This document shows positions 5,791-11,182 of a DNA stretch of 64,000 bases, piece after piece; position 1 is the stretch's first letter, and every line of letters begins with the position of its first letter. The position numbers and the translations under genes are program-made. The notes under the pieces were generated by a model. It was not told the DNA's origin, did not search any database, and was given only the letters and a program-made list of their open reading frames with translations. This DNA is from Marivibrio halodurans. Lineage in GTDB: Bacteria; Pseudomonadota; Alphaproteobacteria; UBA8366; Aestuariispiraceae. The stretch is taken from positions 372,001 to 436,000 of the forward strand of contig NZ_JAGMWN010000001.1 in NCBI RefSeq assembly GCF_017963645.1, read 5' to 3'.

Positions 5791-7449
5791 TTAGCTGAAA
5801 AAATAGTCGCTCCGCAGGACTTCGGAGATGTCGAAGTCCCCGGTCGACGGTGGCTGGGGAAGATCGAACGCCCCGTCCTTGGACAGCATCCTGTGAAGGT
5901 CTCCGAGAGGGTCCCCCTTGTAGATGTGGTAGAACTCTTCCCGGAGAATGTCGCCAAGGATTCGGGTGTCCTCCCCCGCGTGAGTGGCGAAGCTGTCGTG
6001 GATCATGGCGAAATCGTCGATGCCGGAGCGTTTGGCCATGTTCACCGTGTTCACCAGATGGGCGGCGTCGTAGCTGTGGATCACGTTCGGCGCGGCCGCC
6101 AATGCTTGACGCCGGTTGTCGATGCCCATGACGGGCTCCTCCTCCCAAAGGACGCACTCGCCATAGAGGGTCGCAACACGCTTTTTGTTACGCTTCCAAT
6201 ACGCCTGACGGACCTGCATCCCCGATGGGGTCGTCCAATCCATCGGCTCGTCCTGCTGAGCCAGCGCCTTGGCGCAGTCCTGAAGCCACTGCATGATCGT
6301 CGAAGCGGATCGAACAACGCCCTCGACCGCCTCCAGGAGCGCGCTGGTCATGTACTCCGCATTACGCGCCTTGTGGCCGTCCAAGGCGTCGCAGTGGCCG
6401 TCCTTTATGAACTGCTGACGGAGTCCAGCACGGGTCACGCCGTAGGGCATAGTCATCACGCCACGCTTAACGGTCTTGCGGGTCACATTCCCGAGCCAAC
6501 GGCTCGCCGCGTCACTGCCATCCTTCGCGTCACGTTCGGCAATCTCGATCACACGGTCGGTCACGATGGTATAGAGATCGCGGCGGGTGTTACCGGCCGC
6601 CACATTCGTCTGCGCCGCGCCATAGCTGTCGCGCCCCATGGCGCTCAGAATTTGCAGCCCGGAACAGGTGGCGTCCTGTGGGATTGGAAGGTGCGATATG
6701 AACGCCTCGCCTTGTTCGACATAACCAAGCCATTCCCGGCAGGTCGCCAGGAACCCCCACGGCTCGTCCGCCTCGGTCCAGAAGCGTCTACCGTCCAGCG
6801 GGTTCCGCGCACTATCGATCACCTCGCGCTCATTTTCCATAAACCACTGTACACGCTCCTCGAATGAAACCTTATCCATCCCGAATGTCGCCGCGCCCCG
6901 GAGACACAGGTGGTAGGCTCCGTTCTTGCCAAGCGGCTTGCCGTTCGCGAACATCAACATGGATTTCCCGAGGTCGTCCTGTTGCGGATTGATGTCCTGG
7001 GGCATGGGGTAGAGCCGCCCCCGCCAGTCGACGGACGACGGGAAATAAAGCGTCTTGTCCCGGAGCCTTTCCGCCAAGGACAACTTGCGGAGGAGTGCCT
7101 CGCGGCGACCCATCAGCTTGGCGTTCAGGTCGTGGATACGCTCGCGTTCTGCTTTCTTCTCCGCCCGTTCCTCGTCCGACAGGGCGTCCCACTCCTCGGC
7201 GCTCAGTCGCTTCGGTAGCGGGTGGTCGTCGGCGGACGGCAGGTCGGCGATGACGTCACCATGGGTATAGGCTTCGCGGATGATATCGACGATCCAGTCG
7301 TTCGTCATGAACGGTGTCTTCTGGACCGCGTTCACGGCGTCAAGGTGGTCCTGGGAAAGCGGGCTATCCAATTCCGCCGTATGAGTGTGGATACCCGTTT
7401 TGATCAGCGGGGTTTCGATCAGGTAGTAGCCACCGCTGTAATCCGTCAT
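5791..7449 (-). CDS. Catalytic subunit of a split T7-type RNA polymerase
   Basis: These 552 aa correspond to T7 RNA polymerase from about residue 282 to its C-terminus. All catalytic residues are visible: Asp259 in PQDATCSGLQ (T7 Asp537), Arg324, Lys328 and Tyr336 in TRKTVKRGVMTMPYG (T7 Arg627, Lys631, Tyr639), and Asp485 in IHDSF (T7 Asp812). The C-terminus SDYFFS parallels T7 SDFAFA. The N-terminal domain is missing and is encoded separately at 8906-9733. The start is ATG 7449 behind GAGGAGGGTGA, in an ATGA overlap with a small zinc-binding ORF. It is intact and selectively maintained by appearance, so it probably works as the large subunit of a two-chain polymerase that transcribes the middle and late phage genes. 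Confidence 0.92.
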   Translation of the reverse strand: MTDYSGGYYLIETPLIKTGIHTHTAELDSPLSQDHLDAVNAVQKTPFMTNDWIVDIIREAYTHGDVIADLPSADDHPLPKRLSAEEWDALSDEERAEKKAERERIHDLNAKLMGRREALLRKLSLAERLRDKTLYFPSSVDWRGRLYPMPQDINPQQDDLGKSMLMFANGKPLGKNGAYHLCLRGAATFGMDKVSFEERVQWFMENEREVIDSARNPLDGRRFWTEADEPWGFLATCREWLGYVEQGEAFISHLPIPQDATCSGLQILSAMGRDSYGAAQTNVAAGNTRRDLYTIVTDRVIEIAERDAKDGSDAASRWLGNVTRKTVKRGVMTMPYGVTRAGLRQQFIKDGHCDALDGHKARNAEYMTSALLEAVEGVVRSASTIMQWLQDCAKALAQQDEPMDWTTPSGMQVRQAYWKRNKKRVATLYGECVLWEEEPVMGIDNRRQALAAAPNVIHSYDAAHLVNTVNMAKRSGIDDFAMIHDSFATHAGEDTRILGDILREEFYHIYKGDPLGDLHRMLSKDGAFDLPQPPSTGDFDISEVLRSDYFFS

Positions 7450-7625
7450 TCACCCTCCTCGTGACAATGTCCAGGACACTCGGGATGCTCGTCGAGTTCC
7501 GCTTCAGCCTTCCCGCACACTTTGCAGAGGGTCAAACCGCCATCGCATATCATGCAAAGCCCGGGGAAATCGGCGATATTCGGGCACTCGTGACCGTCCC
7601 CTGGTTCCATCAGGGTATGCTTCAC
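7446..7625 (-). CDS. Small Cys-rich, probably zinc-binding phage protein
   Basis: This is a 59-codon gene starting at GTG 7625 within the stop of the preceding gene (GTGA) and ending in an ATGA overlap with the catalytic RNA polymerase gene. Its sequence contains HECPNIADFPGLCMICDGG, then CKVCG, then HPECPGHCHEE. The several CxxC-like pairs and His residues suggest one or two small zinc knuckles. It is the gene immediately upstream of the polymerase subunit and is translationally coupled to it on both sides. Function is unknown; a host-targeting early protein or polymerase accessory would fit. Confidence 0.65.
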   Translation of the reverse strand: MKHTLMEPGDGHECPNIADFPGLCMICDGGLTLCKVCGKAEAELDEHPECPGHCHEEGE

Positions 7626-7831
7626 GCGTCCTCCGCTCCGTTCTTCCGGTCGAACAGGATGCCGCCCATCTCCTTCGCCGCCCGGCTAAGTTCCGCTCCG
7701 ATGGCGCCCAACGGGCTCCAGGCTTGGTTCAACAGGAAGGGCGTAACCTTCTTCTTCACCTCGATCTTACCCTTCGATGCGAGCCAGTCAGGATCGCCGG
7801 ACTCGGGTTGGATCGCGATCTTCAGGTTCAT
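7622..7831 (-). CDS. Hypothetical small phage protein (69 aa)
   Basis: This 69-aa protein begins MNLKIAIQPESGDPDWLASK and continues with EVKKKVTPFLLNQAWSPLGA, then a charged helix. There are no Cys pairs and no transmembrane span. It starts in an ATGA overlap with the basic 45-aa gene and ends in a GTGA overlap with the zinc-binding ORF. It is one of six small genes between the two RNA polymerase halves. No family is recognised. Confidence 0.55.
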   Translation of the reverse strand: MNLKIAIQPESGDPDWLASKGKIEVKKKVTPFLLNQAWSPLGAIGAELSRAAKEMGGILFDRKNGAEDA

Positions 7832-7965
7832 TGGACCTTGTTCCTCCTTCTTTCCTTGGATCGGATGTACTTACGCTTGTCGGGAACGACCTGGGGCTTG
7901 AACGCCCGTCCCTGGAAGAGCGAGCGATGCGTCGGTTTCCCGTAGCGTTTGCGTTTCTTCGTCAC
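7828..7965 (-). CDS. Very basic small phage peptide (45 aa)
   Basis: This is a 45-codon gene with a GTG start at 7965 behind GGAGGGTTCC. The peptide begins VTKKRKRYGKPTHRSLFQG and ends KRKYIRSKERRRNKVQ. More than a third of the residues are Lys or Arg, so it probably binds nucleic acid or an acidic host protein. It overlaps the preceding gene by 95 bp in another frame, unusual even for this packed region. A longer reading to 8082 is possible but would overlap still more and lacks a ribosome site. Confidence 0.5.
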   Translation of the reverse strand: MTKKRKRYGKPTHRSLFQGRAFKPQVVPDKRKYIRSKERRRNKVQ

Positions 7966-8251
7966 GGAACCCTCCGAGGTATTCCTGGACCGCCCAGTGA
8001 CGCATGTTGATAGACCGATGTACCCCACGGGCAGTCTGAAAGGTCCGGGCGACGATGTCCTGGGGGTAGCCATTGTAGACAAGCAGCCGCGTCATCCCCT
8101 GCATAGTATGGACCTCCCGGTAGCGACCGGGTTCGGTCACGGCCACGACTTCATCGAACACCCGCTTGTTTACCGGCAGCCATTTGGTCGGCCGATTGAC
8201 GAGCCGGTTCTTCGTCCTCTGCCAACGGCGCCGAGCCTCCCTTAGAGTCAT
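7871..8251 (-). CDS. Hypothetical basic phage protein (126 aa)
   Basis: This 126-aa protein has a basic start (MTLREARRRWQRTKNRLVNR). Its middle has KRVFDEVVAVTEPGRYREV and DIVARTFQTARGVHRSINMR, which could form a helix-turn-helix (a turn between two amphipathic helices around residues 62-85). That reading is tentative. It starts in an ATGA overlap with the gene before it and shares its last 95 bp with the 45-aa gene. DNA-binding is plausible but unproven. Confidence 0.5.
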   Translation of the reverse strand: MTLREARRRWQRTKNRLVNRPTKWLPVNKRVFDEVVAVTEPGRYREVHTMQGMTRLLVYNGYPQDIVARTFQTARGVHRSINMRHWAVQEYLGGFRDEETQTLRETDASLALPGTGVQAPGRSRQA

Positions 8252-8631
8252 GCGCCCTCCGGGTTGAAACGGTCCCGGCCGATCATCCTGATCAGACGAT
8301 GATGCATGTCGATCAGAACGTCGCCGAAGTCCCGATCACAATAGTCGTCATGCGGGACGTAATAACCTAGTTGGTAATCGGAACCGCGAACTTTGGAGTA
8401 GCCAATGGCATCGAACCGCCATGAGTCATTCCAAGTTCTCCAGGCTGTCATCTTGGCGACCTGAAGCATCTTTGTACACTCGGGACTTATAAACGATGCC
8501 GGTTCATCCCGTATCTCGGTCATAACGCCCGCTTGTTCATAACCAATCCGACGTTCCAGCATCTTGATCTTGTCCAGCATGGCGAACTCACGGGGCGTCT
8601 CGGGGTGACCGAAGTCATTGTCATGGATCAT
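8248..8631 (-). CDS. Hypothetical phage protein (127 aa)
   Basis: This 127-aa protein begins MIHDNDFGHPETPREFAM. It contains many aromatic residues in the second half (WRTWNDSWRFDAIGYSKV and YQLGYYVPHDDYCDRDFGD) and a His/Asp-rich stretch (DMHHRLIRM). The HDDYCD and DMHH pieces could bind metal, but no known catalytic pattern is complete. The start at ATG 8631 overlaps the previous stop (TGATG). The longer reading to 8664 is disfavoured because it would overlap by 34 bp without a ribosome site. Confidence 0.5.
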   Translation of the reverse strand: MIHDNDFGHPETPREFAMLDKIKMLERRIGYEQAGVMTEIRDEPASFISPECTKMLQVAKMTAWRTWNDSWRFDAIGYSKVRGSDYQLGYYVPHDDYCDRDFGDVLIDMHHRLIRMIGRDRFNPEGA

Positions 8632-8909
8632 CAGATGTCCTCCGCAGCCATCAGTTCCACGCACTTCCGACGCAGCGAATTCAGGGTGTCCTTGCAGTCT
8701 CTCCCTCCAGCGAGTTCCATCGCCTCGACCGGGGTGCCGTCCTCCTGGCGGATACCGACGTCCGCATAGACGATGAAGCCGAGGGGCGTGTCCTCCATCG
8801 AGACTTCAAAGGCGTTGTCCTGGAAGAACTGTTCGTCGGCCGGATACACATCGAAGACGTCGATGTCCTGGGCGCGTCCGTGGGGTCGGATATAGACTGT
8901 AGCCTTCAT
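8631..8909 (-). CDS. Hypothetical phage protein, first gene between the RNA polymerase halves
   Basis: This 92-aa acidic protein begins MKATVYIRPHGRAQDIDVFD. It appears to be an alpha/beta fold with alternating hydrophobic strands (LGFIVYADVGI) and a C-terminal helix with CKDTLNSLRRKCVELM. Its ATG (8909) lies within the stop of the N-terminal polymerase gene (ATGA), behind AAGGAGATGAC. The ribosome site and start therefore sit exactly where the polymerase reading frame was broken. Function is unknown. Confidence 0.6.
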   Translation of the reverse strand: MKATVYIRPHGRAQDIDVFDVYPADEQFFQDNAFEVSMEDTPLGFIVYADVGIRQEDGTPVEAMELAGGRDCKDTLNSLRRKCVELMAAEDI

Positions 8910-9733
8910 GTCATCTCCTTCTTCCAATCGTTCGGCTTCGCGATCATCGGCAACATGAACGGGCGCTGTAGCTCGGATACAGCGTGATAATGCGTGATGT
9001 ATTCCTTCGCTACGTCGGTAAGCTTGATCTGTCGCTCGGTCACCAACTGCCGCCCGTTGCCCTTGTAGTGCATCTGCATTTCGAACCATCCGCCTCCGTG
9101 TTCGACCAATAGCTGGACGCACTTATGACCGAAATGGACCTTGGTTTCCTTGTCCCAATCGAGGGCCACGCTCTCCTCGGACAGCTTCATCCACTTCTTG
9201 GCGTTCCGGGCATCGACCTTCTTCACCCGCCGCTCCATCAGTTTGTAGAGGTCCACGGCTGCGTCGCCGCTATCCTCTGCGGCTTTCTTCTTCTCGGCCT
9301 CCTTCTGCTTAAAGAGGTCGAATTCCCGCTGGGTCTTGGCATTTCCGGCAATGGCAATGGAGAGCGGGGTTACCGGGCGGTAGTCCTGAATTTCCACGGA
9401 CAGTCCCGCCAAGGTCGACCGGACGATCACGACGGCCAGTTTCTCCGCCTCCAGGCAAAGCATCGGAACGGCCCATTTGGGTATCTTTCCGCGCCCCTGG
9501 ATCGTCTGGAACGCCTCGTCCTGCGCTTCCCGTACAGCGGGGATCAAGGGCTTAAGGATTTCAGTAAGCATGACCTCCCCCGCCTCCATGTCGGCAAGAC
9601 CTCCCCTACCACCGGCCTGAGCGCGGTCATTGGCCTTGGCGACCGCTTCGCGGTACCGCTTCACGCCGTCGTCTACCCCCCTTAGCTCCCACTGGTGCTC
9701 GGCTTCGATGTCACGGATTTCGGCTTCCGCCAT
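8906..9733 (-). CDS. N-terminal-domain subunit of a split T7-type RNA polymerase
   Basis: These 275 aa match the N-terminal domain of T7 RNA polymerase, residues about 30-280. EILKPLIPAVREAQ parallels T7 AKPLITTLLPKM, WDKETKVHFGHKCVQLLVE parallels HKEDSIHVGVRCIEMLIE, and RPFMLPMIAKPNDW parallels SPMFQPCVVPPKPW. It stops at KKEMT, just before the region that opens the separate catalytic gene. The first 30 residues of T7 appear to be missing or unrecognisable. This domain opens promoter DNA and binds the nascent RNA in T7, so it should pair with the 552-aa subunit. The start is ATG 9733 behind AGAGGAGAGCAT. It is the first gene of the prophage operon, 131 bp from the attachment scar. Confidence 0.85.
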   Translation of the reverse strand: MAEAEIRDIEAEHQWELRGVDDGVKRYREAVAKANDRAQAGGRGGLADMEAGEVMLTEILKPLIPAVREAQDEAFQTIQGRGKIPKWAVPMLCLEAEKLAVVIVRSTLAGLSVEIQDYRPVTPLSIAIAGNAKTQREFDLFKQKEAEKKKAAEDSGDAAVDLYKLMERRVKKVDARNAKKWMKLSEESVALDWDKETKVHFGHKCVQLLVEHGGGWFEMQMHYKGNGRQLVTERQIKLTDVAKEYITHYHAVSELQRPFMLPMIAKPNDWKKEMT

Positions 9734-9842
9734 ATGCTCTCCTCTGTGCCCTCTGTGCCCAGATTTGTACCCACGCCATGCCCTTGGAATGTCACCAATA
9801 ATGCCGTGTACACCGGTATCTATTTGATTTTTCTATGTATAT
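9734..9842. promoter_or_regulatory. Leader of the prophage early operon
   Basis: This 109-bp non-coding stretch lies between the first phage gene and the attachment site. It holds a tandem CTCTGTGCC pair (plus strand, 9751-9768) over the ribosome site region, an 8-bp palindrome GTGTACAC (9806-9813) and an AT-rich run near 9820-9842. The early promoter and any operator for lysogeny should be here or across the attachment site. I cannot fix -35/-10 boxes with confidence. Confidence 0.45.
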
Positions 9843-9863
9843 AAACCACTTGTGGAGTGGTTT
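9843..9863. repeat. Inverted repeat abutting the attachment core
   Basis: AAACCACT (9843-9850), a 5-base spacer and AGTGGTTT (9856-9863) form a perfect 8-bp inverted repeat. It ends a few bases before the tRNA-Cys 3' half. Its position fits a phage-side binding site for the tyrosine recombinase or excisionase at attR; a small transcript hairpin is the alternative. Confidence 0.5.
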
Positions 9864-9867
9864 CATA

Positions 9868-9912
9868 ACTGCAAAGCCGTCTACGCCGGTTCGATTCCGG
9901 CCCGCGCCTCCA
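9868..9912 (+). pseudogene. tRNA-Cys 3' half: prophage attachment scar (att)
   Basis: The sequence from the anticodon loop onward is that of a tRNA-Cys. The loop CTGCAAA carries anticodon GCA at 9871-9873. After it come the 3' anticodon stem, a T arm GCCGG-TTCGATT-CCGGC, the acceptor strand CCGCGCC, the discriminator T and an encoded CCA ending at 9912. The matching 5' half (D arm, acceptor GGCGCGG) is absent; phage sequence stands in its place. This is the scar expected when a phage integrates into the 3' part of a tRNA gene and carries its own copy of that part. The intact tRNA-Cys should therefore sit at the other prophage end, left of the window. Confidence 0.85.
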
Positions 9913-10156
9913 ATACCCACTTCCGACACCCGACCACCCTATCGGCTCTCCCGCCGCGCGGCCTTCACGCGGCGTGTCGGAAGGCTCGTCGAATCGCCTT
10001 TTCAACCAACAACTTGGCCCATGCCGAGACGTCGTCGAAGAAGATGACTGGGCGATGACGAATTTCACCGTTCGGCTCTTGGCAAGCACCAGCCGGATTG
10101 CTATACACGCGCCCGGTCGGGCGGGCACCCCGGTGACACCCCGACCGACATACCGA
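9913..10156. other. Chromosomal stretch between att scar and tRNA-Asn
   Basis: This 244-bp stretch has no convincing gene. It contains a perfect 10-bp inverted repeat, CTTCCGACAC (9920-9929) and GTGTCGGAAG (9974-9983), whose loop holds a further GC-rich hairpin. This may be the native terminator of the tRNA-Cys operon. A short minus-strand frame ending at 9965 (about 45 codons from a GTG) reads VIFFDDVSAWAKLLVEK but has no ribosome site or family, so I do not call it a gene. Confidence 0.4.
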
Positions 10157-10232
10157 TCCGGTGTAGCTCAGTTGGTAGAGCAAGCGGCTGTTAACCGCTG
10201 GGTCGCAGGTTCGAGTCCTGCCGCCGGAGCCA
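10157..10232 (+). tRNA. tRNA-Asn (GTT)
   Basis: This is a complete 76-nt cloverleaf. The acceptor pair is TCCGGTG/CGCCGGA, the D arm contains AGCTCAGTTGGTAGAGC, the anticodon loop is CTGTTAA with anticodon GTT, the T loop is TTCGAGT, the discriminator is G and the CCA is encoded. A strong terminator follows immediately. Confidence 0.97.
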
Positions 10233-10238
10233 TTAAAA

Positions 10239-10265
10239 AGGCCGCCCCACGGGGCGGCCTTTCTC
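10239..10265 (+). terminator. Terminator of tRNA-Asn
   Basis: AGGCCGCCCC and GGGGCGGCCT form a 10-bp GC stem with a tiny loop, flanked by A-rich and T-rich tracts (AAAA before, TTTCTCGTTT after). It is placed a few bases after the tRNA CCA end. The flanking A and T runs allow it to act on both strands. Confidence 0.85.
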
Positions 10266-10332
10266 GTTTGCGTCCCTAATCGCCGCGGCGGACCTATGGG
10301 GATAGCCCGCCCCCAGGCTTTCCCTTGCGGCT

Positions 10333-11127
10333 TCACCCCGCCGGCTTCAGCCCATGCAAATGGTGCGGGCAGTGCTCGCCGGTTTCCAGCACGCTCAGCA
10401 TCGCCGTCCAGGTGCCGATATTGTGATCCACCGTCGCGGGGCTGGAGGCGGCGGCGGCCTTCTCATAGAGCGGTCCCTTCAGTTGCGCCAGTTCCTCGCG
10501 CGCGATTCCGACATACCAGGCATTTCTGTTCACAAGATGAACATTATGAAATCCGGCGGATTTCATCGCCCGGCGATAGCGGTCTGGCGACGCCATACCG
10601 AAACTCAATCCCTCCATTTCCAGATAATGCTTCATCGCCGGCGATGGCGCGTCGTCATGCGCGATCATCCAATCGCTGGCCGCGATTCGGCCCCCCGGCT
10701 TCAGCACACGAAAGATATCGGCGAAGAGATCCTCCTTGTCCGGAATATGGATCATCGAATCCTTGCTGAACACGATATCGAAGCTTTCCGCCTCGAAGGG
10801 TAAGGGGCCCGGCGCGACCTGTTGAAAGTCGACGCGCGCCGCGAGGCCGAGTTCCGCCGCGCGGGCCTTCGCCTTGCGCACCACCGGCCCTTCGACATCG
10901 ATGCCAACGACCGCGCCCGCGCCGTGATCGCGCGCGAGGCTGAGGGCGATACCACCGGATCCGCAGCCGATATCCAGCACACGCTTGCCGGATAGATCGA
11001 TACCCTCCAGGACGCGCGCCACCTCTTCCGGCCCGCCGGGCGAGAGGAAGCCCCAGCCCCAGAGGGATTCGAGAAACTCGATCAGCTCGTCCGTGTATTC
11101 GTCCTCATGCGCGGGACTTTCGGTCAT
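10333..11127 (-). CDS. SAM-dependent methyltransferase, phosphoethanolamine N-methyltransferase-like
   Basis: This is a 264-aa class I methyltransferase. The SAM-binding motif is VLDIGCGSGGIA (residues 50-61) and the acidic ribose-binding residue is in VVGIDVE. A conserved stretch, FSKDSMIHIPDKEDLFADIF, is typical of phosphoethanolamine/sarcosine-dimethylglycine N-methyltransferases, as is WGWGFLSPGG near the N-terminus. The likely reaction is N-methylation of an amine or phospho-amine; the substrate is inferred only from family resemblance. It is the last gene of a minus-strand operon after the aminotransferase and the TMADH-like gene. The start is ATG 11127 behind AAGGAGAAAGCG. A methyltransferase inside an otherwise demethylating cluster is notable. 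Confidence 0.75.
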   Translation of the reverse strand: MTESPAHEDEYTDELIEFLESLWGWGFLSPGGPEEVARVLEGIDLSGKRVLDIGCGSGGIALSLARDHGAGAVVGIDVEGPVVRKAKARAAELGLAARVDFQQVAPGPLPFEAESFDIVFSKDSMIHIPDKEDLFADIFRVLKPGGRIAASDWMIAHDDAPSPAMKHYLEMEGLSFGMASPDRYRRAMKSAGFHNVHLVNRNAWYVGIAREELAQLKGPLYEKAAAASSPATVDHNIGTWTAMLSVLETGEHCPHHLHGLKPAG

Positions 11128-11182
11128 CGCTTTCTCCTTCTCGTTCCAGGCAAGGCGATCGGAGACCGATCGCCACCATCGG

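Noticed and set aside
7446-8909. Intein or self-splicing intron interrupting the RNA polymerase
   Set aside because: The interval has stops in the polymerase frame, separate ribosome sites and overlapping genes, and no non-coding space for an intron core; no intein splice motifs are seen.
9843-9912. Complete tRNA gene at the prophage edge
   Set aside because: Only the part from the anticodon loop onward matches tRNA-Cys; no 5' acceptor or D arm is present, so it is a 3' remnant.
9820-10336. Minus-strand frames over the tRNA scar and tRNA-Asn (GPESNRRRRLCSYE, GGRTRTCDPAVNSRL)
   Set aside because: These peptides are the familiar false products of antisense tRNA genes.
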